In this document: positions 44,475-53,910 of the stretch, one piece after another | Numbering within the stretch: position 1 is the stretch's first letter | How the letters are laid out: each line of letters opens with the position of its first letter | DNA from: CAVTSA01 sp963737225 | GTDB lineage: Bacteria > Chloroflexota > Dormibacteria > Dormibacterales > Dormibacteraceae | Direction of reading: 5' to 3' | DNA length: 64,000 nt | Assembly (NCBI GenBank): GCA_963737225.1 | Contig: CAVTSA010000013.1 | Span: 62,001-126,000, forward strand | Notes under the pieces: model-generated | The model's database searches: none | What the model saw: only the letters and a program-made list of their open reading frames with translations | What the model was told of the DNA's origin: nothing | Translations under genes and position numbers: made by a program

Positions 44475-45935
44475 GTGACGCGAGAACTGATCGCGGTACT
44501 CGACATCGGGACCAGTTCGGTGCGGGCGGCGCTCTACGACGAGTCGGCGGAGCCGGTGGCAGGGAGCGCGGCGCGGATCGCCTATCAGGCCCGCATGGAC
44601 GCGACGGGTGGTGCGGAGCTGGACGCACGCCGGCTGGCCGCACAGTGCCGATCCGTGCTGGCGCGTGCCCTGCGCGCGTTGGGTCCGCGGGACCGCGTAT
44701 CTGCCGTCGGGACCTCCTGCTTCTGGCACGCGGTGCTGGGCCTCGACGCCGCGCACCGACCCGCCACCGCGATCTGGCTCTGGTCGGATCAGCGCAGCTG
44801 GCGGCAGGCGCAGGAGCTGCTCCGGGACCCTGTCTTCGCCGGCGTGCGATCGCGCACCGGGGCGGCGGTCCACACCAGCTACTGGCCGGCGAAGCTCGCC
44901 TGGTGCCGGCAGGACGCCCCGGCGGTCTGGGCCCGGGTGCGGCACTGGGTGAGCTTCACGGATTACCTCCACCTGGAGCTCTTCGGCGAGCTGGGGACCT
45001 CCGCCTCGATGGCCTCGGGGACCGGGCTGCGACGGCTCGACGACGGAACCTGGGACACCGAGCTGACGGGGCGGCTGGAGGTTGCCGCAGCCGCGCTGCC
45101 GTGCCGGGTGGAGGAGTACACGGACCTCCGCCGGGAGGCGCGTCGGGGACTGGCACGGCTGGCCCGGGCCAGGTGGTTCGGGGCCGCCGGGGACGGGGCG
45201 ACCGCGACCGTGGGAACCGACGGTGACCGGGCGTCACGACGCGCCCTGACGATCGGCACCTCGGCCGCTCTGCGGACGGCCCTGGACTCGCGCCCGGCAG
45301 ACCTCCCCGAGGGGCTCTGGTGCTATGTGATCGACGAGGCGAGGTATCTTTCCGGCGGCGCCTACAACAACGGCGGCAGCCTCCATGCCTGGTTGCTGAA
45401 CAGCCTGAGGGTGGAGGGCGGAACGCTCGAGGATGCGCTCCGGCGGCTTCCGCCGGCCAGCGCTCTGCTCACGTTCCTGCCCCTCCTCAACGGCGAGCGA
45501 AGCCCTGGATTCGCTCCGCGTGCCACCGGAGCGGTGGCCGGTCTCCGCGAGTCGAGCTCGGCGCTCGACCTGGCGCGGGCCGGGATGGAAGCGGCGGCGG
45601 CGCTGCTGCGGCCCGTCGATCGCGGGCTCGACGTCCTTCTCCGCGGTGCAGGCCGGACCGTCATCAGCGGTGGCGGCCTGGTGGGGTCACCGGGGTGGTG
45701 TCAGGTCGTCGCGGACGCACTCGGCAAGCCGGTATCGGCGGTGCAGGTGGACGAGGCCTCGAGCCGGGGCGCGGCGGTGCTCGCCCTGCGCCGGCTCGGG
45801 GCTCCGGCCCCGCCGCCGCTGCGGCTGGCCCGAACCTGGCGACCCCGTCCCCGTGCCACCCCCGTCTATCAGGACCTCGAGCAGAGGCTGGCAACGCTCT
45901 ACCGGGCGACGGTGACGTCGAGGGCGTTCGTCTGA
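44475..45935 (+). CDS. FGGY family carbohydrate kinase
   Basis: 486 residues from GTG 44475. N-terminal IAVLDIGTSSVRAALYD (phosphate loop), GTSCFWHAV, LWSDQRS, and C-terminal TIGTSAALRT, GGAYNNGGS, FLPLLNGERSPGF and VISGGGLVGSPGWCQVVADALGKPV. It phosphorylates a sugar, resembling gluconokinase/xylulokinase branches; the substrate is not clear. Confidence 0.88.
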   Translation: MTRELIAVLDIGTSSVRAALYDESAEPVAGSAARIAYQARMDATGGAELDARRLAAQCRSVLARALRALGPRDRVSAVGTSCFWHAVLGLDAAHRPATAIWLWSDQRSWRQAQELLRDPVFAGVRSRTGAAVHTSYWPAKLAWCRQDAPAVWARVRHWVSFTDYLHLELFGELGTSASMASGTGLRRLDDGTWDTELTGRLEVAAAALPCRVEEYTDLRREARRGLARLARARWFGAAGDGATATVGTDGDRASRRALTIGTSAALRTALDSRPADLPEGLWCYVIDEARYLSGGAYNNGGSLHAWLLNSLRVEGGTLEDALRRLPPASALLTFLPLLNGERSPGFAPRATGAVAGLRESSSALDLARAGMEAAAALLRPVDRGLDVLLRGAGRTVISGGGLVGSPGWCQVVADALGKPVSAVQVDEASSRGAAVLALRRLGAPAPPPLRLARTWRPRPRATPVYQDLEQRLATLYRATVTSRAFV

Positions 45936-45997
45936 GCGACCGGGTGAGGGCGGCTCCCCCGCGGCGGGACGTAGAGTGCCGGTGAGCGTCCAAACCG

Positions 45998-46417
45998 ATG
46001 AGCCTCGAACCGCGCCGGACGGACGACCTCTCGAGGGCCGAGTCGCTCCGGCTCCTGGCCACCGTCTCCTTCGGTCGCGTCGTCTACATGCACCGGTCGG
46101 TACCTGCCGTCCGTCCCGTCAATCACTTGATGGACGAGGAGGCGATCATCATCCGCACCAGCCAGTGGTCGGAGCTGGTCTCGGCCGTGAACGAGGGGGC
46201 GGTGGTGGCGTACCAGGCCGACAGCATCGACCTCGACCGCCATGTCGGGTGGAGCGTCGTCGTCAGGGGTCCCGCCCGGGCCGTGTCAGACGCGGACGAG
46301 GCAGCCCGGTATATGGAGCGCCTGACCAGCTGGGCAGCAGGGGAGCGGGACTTCGTCATCCGCATCGAGCCGGTGTTCGTGAACGGGATGATGCTGGTCG
46401 AGATGAACGCCGGCTGA
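45998..46417 (+). CDS. Pyridoxamine 5'-phosphate oxidase-like FMN-binding protein
   Basis: 139 residues. LLATVSFGRVVYMHRSVPAVRPVNHLMDEEAIIIRT and AYQADSIDLDRHVGWSVVVRGPA follow the split-barrel FMN-binding pattern of small flavoproteins (PF12900-like). Probably a mixed flavin reductase or nitroreductase-associated protein; function not defined. Separate from its neighbours. Confidence 0.8.
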   Translation: MSLEPRRTDDLSRAESLRLLATVSFGRVVYMHRSVPAVRPVNHLMDEEAIIIRTSQWSELVSAVNEGAVVAYQADSIDLDRHVGWSVVVRGPARAVSDADEAARYMERLTSWAAGERDFVIRIEPVFVNGMMLVEMNAG

Positions 46418-46487
46418 GGTCCTCTGAGCGGAGGATCCCCACGGATCCGGGACAGGTCCAGCCGGCCCCCCTGGGGCTTCGCCGGAG

Positions 46488-46952
46488 CTACTTCAGGAGG
46501 CGGACGAGCGTGGTCTCGGTGTCGGCCGGATCGGGTGTCGGATCGCCGTAGATCTCCCACGACTGGCCGGCCGGCTCCCTGCCGTTGGCCGCCATCCACG
46601 TGTCGATCGCGCTGTAGGTCTCGCCCAAGAGGTGGTACGGGCCACGGTGGACCGCAACGGCGGCTTCGCCGTCTGGAGTCTGGGTCGCGTAGACCTCTCC
46701 GGCGGTGTCAAAGGTGCGCGTCACCTCGACGCCGAAGTCGCACTGGATCGGCGCTCCCGGCAGCGACGGCTGGTGATAGAGAAAGATGTTGTGGCCATCG
46801 GTCCACAGGCCCGGCCGGCTGCGAATGAACTCCCAGACCTTGTCCAGCGCAGGCCCCCAGGCCGAGGCGATCCCGCCCTGCGCGACCTCGCGCCGCACCG
46901 CGGCCAGGGTCCGCGGGTGCACTGTCTCCACGGTGACGATGGCGGGCACCAA
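46488..46952 (-). CDS. GyrI-like small-molecule-binding domain protein
   Basis: 154 residues. VETVHPRTLAAVRREV, WEFIRSRPGLWTDGHNIFLYH and VAVHRGPYHLLGETYSAIDTWM, ending in WEIYGDPTPDPADTETTLVRLLK, match the GyrI-like fold found alone or fused to AraC/MerR regulators. Stand-alone form; ligand unknown. Confidence 0.8.
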   Translation of the reverse strand: MVPAIVTVETVHPRTLAAVRREVAQGGIASAWGPALDKVWEFIRSRPGLWTDGHNIFLYHQPSLPGAPIQCDFGVEVTRTFDTAGEVYATQTPDGEAAVAVHRGPYHLLGETYSAIDTWMAANGREPAGQSWEIYGDPTPDPADTETTLVRLLK

Positions 46953-47034
46953 TCGATCGTAAGCCAGGACCGACCCTCACCGGCTACCGGCCCAGCTCGG
47001 GCATCTCCTGGGACCGCATCCGAGTCCAACTCAC

Positions 47035-47720
47035 TCAACCGTGCACCGCGGGGTCTGCCTGCGCCGCGCGGGTGGCTCGCCACGCGGCGGCGGCTATCCA
47101 GGCCGAGCAGAGCAGCATCAGGGCGGTGCCAATGGTCTCGATGAAGTCGTCGAGGGCGAATCCGACGATGGCGAAGAGCGGACCGAGACAGCGAGGCCGA
47201 TCCCGGCCCACCGCGGCAGCCACCCCGACCGCGCAGCGGCGATGCCGAAGAGGAGCACGCTGGTCGCCAGCAGCACCACCCCGATCAGGCCCGTGACGAC
47301 AAGAGACGCCGGCTGAGCCGCGTCGTAGTACAGCGAGCCGGCTTCGGCGTGACGACCGGTCAGGTACAGGCGACCGATCGCCGGCTGCGCCCAGGCGGCA
47401 ATGCCGAAGAGCGCGGTCAGCAGCGTGTTCCCGAGGACGCCGGCGATAAGTGCCGAGAGTCCCAAGCGGACCGATCCGCGGTCCGCGAGGACGATGGCGA
47501 ACGCGATCATGCCCAGTACGCCGATGGCGCCCCCCAGGATGCTGGCGAAGAGGTGGCTGTAGAGGAACACCGGAGTGGTGACGTAGGTGCTCCAGGCGGC
47601 CAGGTCGGTCTGCGGCGGGGGCTGATGGGTGATGGTTCCCAGCAGCAGAGAGAGAGCCCACACCGGAAGGGCCCAGAGACCGAGCAGCGTCACGCGGCCG
47701 AAGGGCGGGTAGAGCGGCAT
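47035..47720 (-). pseudogene. Four-to-six-helix membrane protein, frameshifted
   Basis: From ATG 47720 the frame gives MPLYPPFGRVTLLGLWALPVW and several hydrophobic helices (DUF4386-like pattern, not certain) to WAGIGLAVS near 47,200. The natural continuation, GPLFAIVGFALDDFIETIGTALMLL, is in another frame ending at 47035. A single-base indel near 47,195 explains it. Function unknown. Confidence 0.6.
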
Positions 47721-48006
47721 CTTCACTATCTCCCGTGGGCGCCCTGATGAGTCGCCTGACTCGGCGGATGCGGGGCAGATTTTGGGGGATCCTACGGGCT
47801 TCTGCACGATTCGGCTATCGGGGAAATCCCTGGTTCTGGGCCGCGGTACCGGCGGGTCCGGAGTGCGAGCTCGGTGCGGCACCGGAACCGAGGTGAGCGG
47901 CCGGTTCAGAACCGGCTGCGGTCACCCTCCGGCTGAGTCGTCTCCGAGACGACGAAGTGTCCTCATCCGACTCGTCTCCGCCACCGCCGACGCAAGAACC
48001 GAGAGG

Positions 48007-48246
48007 GTGGATGCGTTGCACGGATCGGTGAGCTGCGTCTGCTTCTCCCTCCTGCTCGCCGAGAACCCGGTCATCAAGATGCTGGCGCCCGGTCTTGGCC
48101 TCTCGGTCATCATCGATGCGACGGTGATCCGGCCGGCGCTCGTCCCCGCCACCATGTCACTGCTCGAGGCGTGGCTCCTGGTAGCTCCCCGCCGGCTCGG
48201 TGCGGTGGTTCCCCAGATGAGGCGGAGTCGGCCGAGACTCGACTGA
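48007..48246 (+). pseudogene. Fragment of MMPL-family exporter, C-terminal end
   Basis: About 80 residues containing CFSLLLAENPVIKMLAPGLGLSVIIDATVIRPALVPATMSLLEAW, which matches the last transmembrane region of MMPL/RND-type lipid exporters (normally ~700+ residues). No MMPL sequence precedes it; upstream are two short palindromes (47900-47916, 47937-47953). A deletion remnant. Confidence 0.65.
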
Positions 48247-48552
48247 CCGCTGCAGGTGAACCGTCGGAAAGGGGTCAAGGTCCACCCGGCACGTTCGGTG
48301 CAGCCGTCAGTCGAGTAGGTGATTTCGCTCGTCCCCGGAGGCGCGAAAAGACCTGCAACAGTCGCTCCAATACTGATAGATGATCAATTATCGTTGCCTC
48401 GCTGGAGGGCGTAGATTCTGCGCTCCGCCGCTGGCCCACCTTCTCATTGCTCGATCGCTTGCGAGGGTCAGGACAACCGCCCAGATGGTGACTAATCTAT
48501 CCAGCCCCGATCGCCCTGAGTACGGATGTCAGCGGCGTACCATGCTCCGCCG
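48247..48552. other. Gene-free, relatively AT-rich stretch
   Basis: No convincing coding frame in either direction. Base composition is lower in GC than the surroundings, especially around 48360-48480. AT-rich pockets of this kind also occur at 14515-14575 and 54505-54545. Confidence 0.5.
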
Positions 48553-48723
48553 ATGCCTACCGCCCATATCATCCCCCTCACAGCGCCTTCGCCGGCGTCC
48601 AACCTAAGGCAAGCGATCAACGACCTGTACGAAGTAGCCAACCGGTCCACTCCGGAGGTACAGGATGCAGTCAACAGGCTTTTCGTTGAATTGACCCGCG
48701 TCGCGACCCTCAACGGGGATTGA
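48553..48723 (+). CDS. Possible small hypothetical protein
   Basis: 56 residues from ATG 48553: a short Pro-rich start, then a helical LRQAINDLYEVANRSTPEVQDAVNRLF that looks protein-like. No homologue recognised, no strong ribosome site. May be an unrelated fragment in a decayed region. Confidence 0.3.
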   Translation: MPTAHIIPLTAPSPASNLRQAINDLYEVANRSTPEVQDAVNRLFVELTRVATLNGD

Positions 48724-49022
48724 GCCAGCCGATTGCGCTGGTAGTGAGCAGGGGTGCGCCACTGGCCACCCCTGCTTACGCCCATCCGTCACCGGCCGGA
48801 CAACCCGTCGCGCCCTGGCCGTGGCAGCCAGCGCCCGGCCGACCTCGTCGTCGGCCAGGTGCTCCGGCCGCCCCCCGCCCTCAGCCTGGCAATGCCGGCG
48901 TCAGTCTCACTCCAGGCCGCTACTCGCCGGCCGGCACGCGGACGCCGTCGAACCTCGTGACATACGCGGTGCCACCGTCTGTACCACCCTCGCCGTTCAG
49001 GGCCATGAACAGGTCCCCCTTT

Positions 49023-49355
49023 TCATGTGGTGACACCCGACGCGGACGACCAGGGCGTGTAGCTCGCGCAGATACGGTGTAGCCTTCCGCCCACGGGACC
49101 TTGTCCAGGTCCTGTCTGACGTGGGCGTTGTCGACCGGCAATAACGGGAGCTTGCTGGCGTGGGGCAGGTCCTTCGCCCTTCGGTGCACCACCGCCGCCT
49201 TGCACAGTCATTCGACCAGTGCGCCGGCGCTGTCATCTGAGTCGAGAAGGGTCAGATAGTCCGTGGCGGCTGGGTAGTCGTGGTCGTCGGGCCGCTCCTT
49301 CCAGTGCTCCTGCGGGAGCTCCTTCGGGTGGGGCGGCTTGGTCGACTTTGGCATT
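49023..49355 (-). pseudogene. Decayed ParB-like (KorB/sulfiredoxin-fold) protein gene
   Basis: Starts at ATG 49355 with MPKSTKPPHPKELPQEHW and YPAATDYLTLLDSDDSAGALVE, then hits a stop. In the next frame the family continues: VVHRRAKDLPHASKLPLLPVDNAHVRQDLDKV. In a third frame HRICASY appears, normally preceded by ~25 residues that are missing. This order resembles an actinobacterial family ('LVxxLRxAPVVHRKAKDLLRAS...DGYHRVCASY'), here with a frameshift and an internal deletion. Family name uncertain. Confidence 0.6.
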
Positions 49356-49538
49356 AGATCCTGCTCCCCTGGCTCCACGCCGTTGCAGTGGCGGGGTCCC
49401 GCTCCGGCCGAATGGGTAATGCCACCAACAGTGCGTGCCCGGCCGGCCGGCGAACAGGGCGCACGTCGGCTGGGCCGATCACCGCACGATCCTGCCCTGG
49501 AGACCGAACTGCCCGTCGCCGTGACAGACGCACCTACC

Positions 49539-49721
49539 TCACAACGACGTATCTGATGTCACCTGCAGAAGCTCCACCTCACCAGTGGTGGCGGCCACCA
49601 CAACGGTGAGGGTGCCGTTGAGGCGATCGATCCGACCCTCGACCTCGCGGCCATCGAGCAGTCGGAGCTTCACCGGGGACCTTGCCCTCCAGGCTCGATA
49701 CAGGTCGTTATGGACTGGCAT
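49539..49721 (-). CDS. Possible small Sm-like protein
   Basis: 60 residues: VKLRLLDGREVEGRIDRLNGTLTVVV resembles the first strands of an LSm-type beta barrel, and the remainder TGEVELLQVTSDTSL is compatible. GGAG sits directly against the ATG, an unusual spacing. Too short for certainty. Confidence 0.4.
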   Translation of the reverse strand: MPVHNDLYRAWRARSPVKLRLLDGREVEGRIDRLNGTLTVVVAATTGEVELLQVTSDTSL

Positions 49722-49809
49722 CTCCGCAGCCTAGTAGGGTGTCCCGTCCCGAGCCCAAGAGACAAGCTCCGGCCGGAACCGCCTCCCGAGGGGGTTATCG
49801 AAAGGGCCG

Positions 49810-49869
49810 TTGGTGCACCAATCGCCCATTTGCGGTGCTCGGAACAGGCAGTTGGTGCACCAATCGCCC
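49810..49869. repeat. Paired palindromes, centres 42 bp apart (locus e)
   Basis: TTGGTGCACCAATCGCCC occurs at 49810-49827 and 49852-49869; the palindrome centres are 42 bp apart. The 24-base spacer contains TTGCGGTGCTCGGAA. A 60-base element with 53 of 60 identical bases lies at 56005, in the same orientation. Confidence 0.9.
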
Positions 49870-49883
49870 TATCCGCGGGCGGA

Positions 49884-50498
49884 TCAGCAGGCCTCGCAAG
49901 AAGTGGGGCGGACCAGGGGCAGGAAGACCTCGTCGACGATGGACTCGATCACGGCATCCGGCACCGGCTTCAGGGTCATCATCACCTCCGCCCGGTAGAG
50001 GTCATATGGCAGCGCGGCGACGCGGGGTGTGAGCTTTGCCGGGACGATCTCGCCGCGCTCGACGGCGCGGGCCAGGATCGTATCGAGCGCGGGGCCGCCC
50101 CCTGCCACGAACATGGCGCGCAGCTCGGTCATGCTCGATCCGGTGTCGGAGAAGTACCCGCCCATCCGGATGGCCACCGCGATGCCGAGACGGGCCCGCG
50201 AAAGCCCGAGGCGGCGCAGCACTTCGATCAGATCCTCCCGCACGCTGCCGGTGTCGGGCACCTCGATGCGCTCCTTCTTTCGCTGGTGCGCAAGAGCGGC
50301 CAGCACGAGGTCCGGCTTGGTGGGCCAGCGCCGGTAGATGACCGCGCGGCTCGTCTGCGCTCGGTCAGCCACCGCCTCGATCGTGAGGCCGTCGTAGCCC
50401 TTTTCGACGAGCTCCTCCCAGGTGGCGTCGAGCAGCGCCTCCTCGAGCGCGACGCCACGCCGGCGCTGGGCAACCCGCACGTCCTCGTTACGAGACAT
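49884..50498 (-). CDS. TetR family transcriptional regulator
   Basis: 204 residues. N-terminal HTH ALLDATWEELVEKGYDGLTIEAVADRAQTSRAVIYRRWPTKPDLV, then a helical ligand domain. It is divergent from an EmrB/QacA-type MFS gene with 69 bases between starts, the standard repressor-pump arrangement. Confidence 0.93.
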   Translation of the reverse strand: MSRNEDVRVAQRRRGVALEEALLDATWEELVEKGYDGLTIEAVADRAQTSRAVIYRRWPTKPDLVLAALAHQRKKERIEVPDTGSVREDLIEVLRRLGLSRARLGIAVAIRMGGYFSDTGSSMTELRAMFVAGGGPALDTILARAVERGEIVPAKLTPRVAALPYDLYRAEVMMTLKPVPDAVIESIVDEVFLPLVRPTSCEAC

Positions 50499-50516
50499 TG
50501 TGTTCCCTAATTGATC

Positions 50517-50544
50517 AGTGTATGGTGTGGATAAGATACACGCT
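50517..50544. promoter_or_regulatory. Candidate TetR operator in the tetR-MFS gap
   Basis: GTGTAT and ATACAC form perfect 6-bp arms around a 12-base centre, extended by CAG/CTG at the outside with a small offset. It lies in the 69-base divergent promoter region. Confidence 0.5.
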
Positions 50545-50567
50545 GTTTCTAAAGGAGATCGGAATCA

Positions 50568-52010
50568 ATGAGCGACGCATCCGCCACCAAGGTCGACCCC
50601 GCCGTCTGGCGCACGGTCTGGGTCGTCCTCGTCGGCGGCATGGCGGTCGTGTTCGACACGACCATCGTGGCGGTCGCCCTGCACACCCTGGCGATCGACC
50701 TTCACACCACGGTGGCGACGATCCAGTGGGTGACCACCGGCTACCTGCTCGCCTTGGGGGTCACGGTCCCGCTTGCCGGCTGGGCGCAGAAGCGGGTGGG
50801 AAGCAAGCGCCTGTGGATGGTGGCGCTCGCGATCTTCCTGCTCGGCTCGATCCTGAGCAGCCTGGCCTGGAGCGCGCCGAGCCTGATCGCGTTCCGAGCG
50901 GTGCAGGGGGTCGGCGGGGGCCTGATGCTGCCGCTCACGTTGACGCTCGTCATGCAGGCTGCGGGCGGCAAGAGGCTCGGCACGATCATGTCGGTCGTGA
51001 GCCTGCCGACCGTGCTCGGCCCGATCCTCGGCCCGGTCGTCGGCGGGCTGATCCTCACCTATCTGCACTGGTCGTGGCTGTTCTGGGTCAACGTGCCCTT
51101 CTGCGTCGCCGGGATGGTGCTGGCGTGGATCTTCCTGCCGAAGGATGGCCCGGTCGAGCGCACCCCCCTCGATGTCGTCGGCCTCGCGATGATGGCGCCA
51201 GGGCTGGTAGGCGTGCTGTATGGGCTGTCCAACGCGAGCAAGCCGGGCGGATTCGGCCGGGCCGACGTGCTCGCGCCGCTCATCGGCGGCCTCGTGCTGC
51301 TGGCCGCGTTCGTGCTGTGGGCGGTGCGGCGCCGCGGTCGAGCGCTCATCGACGTGCTGCTGCTGCGGCACTGGCCGCTGGCCTCCTCGTCGCTGCTGCT
51401 GTTCCTGTCGGGGCTCTGCCTGTACGGGGCACAGCTGCTGCTCCCGCTCTACTTCCAGCAGCTCCGTGGCCTGACGCCCCTCCAGACCGGCCTGTTGCTC
51501 ATCCCGCAGGGGATCGGCACGTTCGCCAGCCGATCGATCGCCGGCCGGCTCTCTGACAGGATGGGCGCGCGCTGGCTCGCGGTGAGCGGATTCGCGATCA
51601 TGGGTCTGGGCACCCTGCCGTTCGCCTACGCGGGCGGCGCGACCGGCTACGTCTGGCTGATGATCGCACTGTTGATCCGTGGAATCGGCCTCGGTGCCGT
51701 GACGATCCCCCTGATGGCGCTGGCCTTCCAGGGTCTTGCGCGAGCCGCGGTGCCGGATGCTTCCATCATCAGCCGCATCGCGACTCAGATCGGCGGCTCC
51801 TTCGGCGCCGCGGTGTTGACGGCGATTCTCGCGGGCGCCGCGGCCACGGCGCACACGCCGGCACAGGCCGCGGGGGCGTTCCAGGAGTCGTTTTGGTGGG
51901 CGCTTGGATTTGCCGCCGTCGGCTCGGTGTTCTCCCTGCTTCTCCCGGCCGCCGCACGCAAGGGGAATCCCGCCCCGAGCGGGTCCGCCCCCAGCCGCGC
52001 TACGCGGTAG
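50568..52010 (+). CDS. DHA2-type MFS drug transporter (EmrB/QacA family)
   Basis: 480 residues, about 14 hydrophobic helices. VFDTTIVAVALHTLAIDLHTTVATIQWVTTGYLLALGVTVPLAGW (motif of DHA2 start), RAVQGVGGGLMLPLT (motif C region) and GPVVGGLI. AAAGGAGA precedes the ATG. Probably a proton-driven multidrug exporter controlled by the adjacent TetR. Confidence 0.92.
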   Translation: MSDASATKVDPAVWRTVWVVLVGGMAVVFDTTIVAVALHTLAIDLHTTVATIQWVTTGYLLALGVTVPLAGWAQKRVGSKRLWMVALAIFLLGSILSSLAWSAPSLIAFRAVQGVGGGLMLPLTLTLVMQAAGGKRLGTIMSVVSLPTVLGPILGPVVGGLILTYLHWSWLFWVNVPFCVAGMVLAWIFLPKDGPVERTPLDVVGLAMMAPGLVGVLYGLSNASKPGGFGRADVLAPLIGGLVLLAAFVLWAVRRRGRALIDVLLLRHWPLASSSLLLFLSGLCLYGAQLLLPLYFQQLRGLTPLQTGLLLIPQGIGTFASRSIAGRLSDRMGARWLAVSGFAIMGLGTLPFAYAGGATGYVWLMIALLIRGIGLGAVTIPLMALAFQGLARAAVPDASIISRIATQIGGSFGAAVLTAILAGAAATAHTPAQAAGAFQESFWWALGFAAVGSVFSLLLPAAARKGNPAPSGSAPSRATR

Positions 52011-52318
52011 AGGCGGAATCCGCGCGAACGACGGGTTGGGCGTCCCACTGATCGCCCAGCCGGCCAGAACGAGGCGCGCTCCACAGTCGCCCTCCACCCG
52101 TCACGGCCTCACAAGGGAGATCTCCCCCCCACCACCTCTCGGGGCTTCACACGTCGGGAGGGGGGAGTGGCGGCTCCTCTCGCGGGCGGTCACTCGAACG
52201 GCGGATCAGTCAGGCGAGGTAGTGTGAAGCTCGCGTGCTGCGGGCCGACGGTGCTCTTCATCCCCGCGTCGTCAGGTGTGCGCGGACTGTTCATCCGATT
52301 GAAGCGAGGTGACATGAC
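52011..52318. other. Non-coding gap with C/G-rich hairpin
   Basis: CTCCCCCC near 52122 and GGGGGGAG near 52160 can pair and could end transcription of the MFS gene. Upstream of the hydrolase start a weak GCGAGGTGA sequence is visible. Nothing else recognised. Confidence 0.4.
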
Positions 52319-53035
52319 ATGGCTGAGCCGACCATTGTTCTCGTCCACGGAGCGTTCGCTGACGCATCCGGCTTTCGGGGTCTGTACAACGAGCTCCTCG
52401 GCCAAGGGGTAGCGGTCGTCGCTCCGCCGAACCCGCTGCGCGGCCTCACCGGCGGTGACGGTGAGTACATGAAGTCAGTGGTCGGTGAGATCGGCGGGCC
52501 GGTGCTGCTGGTCGGCCATTCCTACGGCGGCGCGGTGATCACCGCGGCCGGCACGGCCGACAACGTGGTCGGGCTCGTCTACATCTCGGGTCTCGCTCCG
52601 GACGAGGGCGAGAACCTGACCGACCTCCAGTCCAGGTTCCCCCCGCCGGGGATCATCCCGTACATCGTCCAGCACAAGCTGCCCGAAGGCGGCAGCGAGT
52701 TCACGCTTTCGCTGCAGGGCTTTCACGAGTCCTTCTGCGCCGACATCCCGGCCGACGACGCCGCGTTCTACGCGATCTCCCAGCGCCCCCTTGCCGCGGT
52801 CGCGCTCGCCGAGGCCGCACCGACCCCGGCCTGGCGCAGCCGTCCGGTCTGGGCGGTGCTTCCGACCGCCGACAGGTGCATCGACCCCGGTGTCCACCGG
52901 TTCAGCTACGACCGGATGGGCGCGAAGGTGACCGAGATCGAAGGGGCATCGCACGTCGCCATGATCTCCCACCCCAAGGAGGTGGCGGAGGTCGTCATGA
53001 CCGCGGTCCGCGCGTGCGCCGCGCAGTCCGCCTGA
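52319..53035 (+). CDS. Alpha/beta hydrolase
   Basis: 238 residues. PTIVLVHGAFADASGFRGLYNEL (oxyanion HG), the nucleophile elbow VGHSYGGAVI (Ser), a later Asp in PTADRCIDP and the His in EGASHVAMISHP. This pattern is that of small esterases/pyrethroid-hydrolase-like EstC proteins. Substrate unknown; expressed separately from the MFS pump. Confidence 0.88.
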   Translation: MAEPTIVLVHGAFADASGFRGLYNELLGQGVAVVAPPNPLRGLTGGDGEYMKSVVGEIGGPVLLVGHSYGGAVITAAGTADNVVGLVYISGLAPDEGENLTDLQSRFPPPGIIPYIVQHKLPEGGSEFTLSLQGFHESFCADIPADDAAFYAISQRPLAAVALAEAAPTPAWRSRPVWAVLPTADRCIDPGVHRFSYDRMGAKVTEIEGASHVAMISHPKEVAEVVMTAVRACAAQSA

Positions 53036-53442
53036 TCTGAGGGGACCGGGGGTCGATCCGTGGAGGAGGTCGACCTCCAACTCGCTTCTGTACGGAGCGG
53101 GGGTGGGGTTTTTGCCGAAGCTGGGCCCTGAACCAGGTTGATCACTGGATTGCTGCGACCGGTCGCGGTCCGGGATGGCGGCGCGGCAGCGCGAGCGGAT
53201 ATTCCACAGGCTCGCTCGCGCTCTTTCTATGGTCCTGTTCCAGCAGGGCGTTGAATGCGACCACGGTGTGCGCATCTCGTGGAGAGGCGGGCGCCGACCA
53301 ACCAGGAGAGCAGCGGCACATGGCCATCGCGGCTCGGCCACCGGGCGAACGGCGTGCCCGCCAGAGACCGATCCTGACGGGGTCGCCGGCGGCCGCCTCG
53401 GCGTGGAAGGGTGGCTAACCCTAAGGGTCGGAACCGGCCGCG
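53036..53442. other. Gene-free stretch
   Basis: Neither strand carries a convincing coding frame. A reverse-strand reading (53142-53327) looks faintly protein-like but has no motif. Possibly degraded sequence. Confidence 0.4.
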
Positions 53443-53637
53443 ATGTTGGGTGAGATCGCTTGTGCAGCAGTGTTGGTCTGCCTCCTCATACTCGCTCTCG
53501 CTCTCTTCGTCCCCCGTCGCCGAAGGCGGGTACGGGGCCGCGAGGATCGCAGCGAGAAGCCAGGCCAGCAGGTGTCCCGTCCGGGGCAGCCGAGTTCGAA
53601 GGGGCACGACGAGTCTCGGAAAGAGCGTCGTCTCTAG
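53443..53637 (+). CDS. Possible small single-pass membrane protein
   Basis: 64 residues: one hydrophobic helix (EIACAAVLVCLLILALALFV) followed by a very basic tail RRRRRVRGREDRSEK. Such a layout is plausible for a membrane microprotein, but there is no strong ribosome site and the region is otherwise gene-poor. Confidence 0.35.
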   Translation: MLGEIACAAVLVCLLILALALFVPRRRRRVRGREDRSEKPGQQVSRPGQPSSKGHDESRKERRL

Positions 53638-53910
53638 AGACCCGTCGTCCGCAGGCGGCAAAGCTGGTTCAGACAACCCGAGGCTCCTCCGGGACCGGCA
53701 GAGTGGGGCTGGTGCGGCATTTCCCGGTCGGTGTCGGAGCTTCCGCCGAAGTCCATCGGAGATCGGGTGGCCGAGGGCCGCGCGCTACAGATCACGGTGG
53801 TCGTTGGCGTGTCGCCCGCGTTGCCGTCTCTCGATTGCCGGCAGCGGCGGCGACCGAGGTCCAGCCCGGTCCGGGTGGCACCAAGCCACACCTGGCAGAC
53901 TTTGCCCGTG
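53638..53910. other. Region without recognised gene
   Basis: An in-frame extension upstream of the kinase is open back to 53731 but looks random. No promoter or repeat stands out. Confidence 0.4.

Noticed and set aside
48724..49020. Several short open frames as genes
   Set aside because: None has a good start or motif; this stretch is best read as remnants next to the decayed ParB-like gene.
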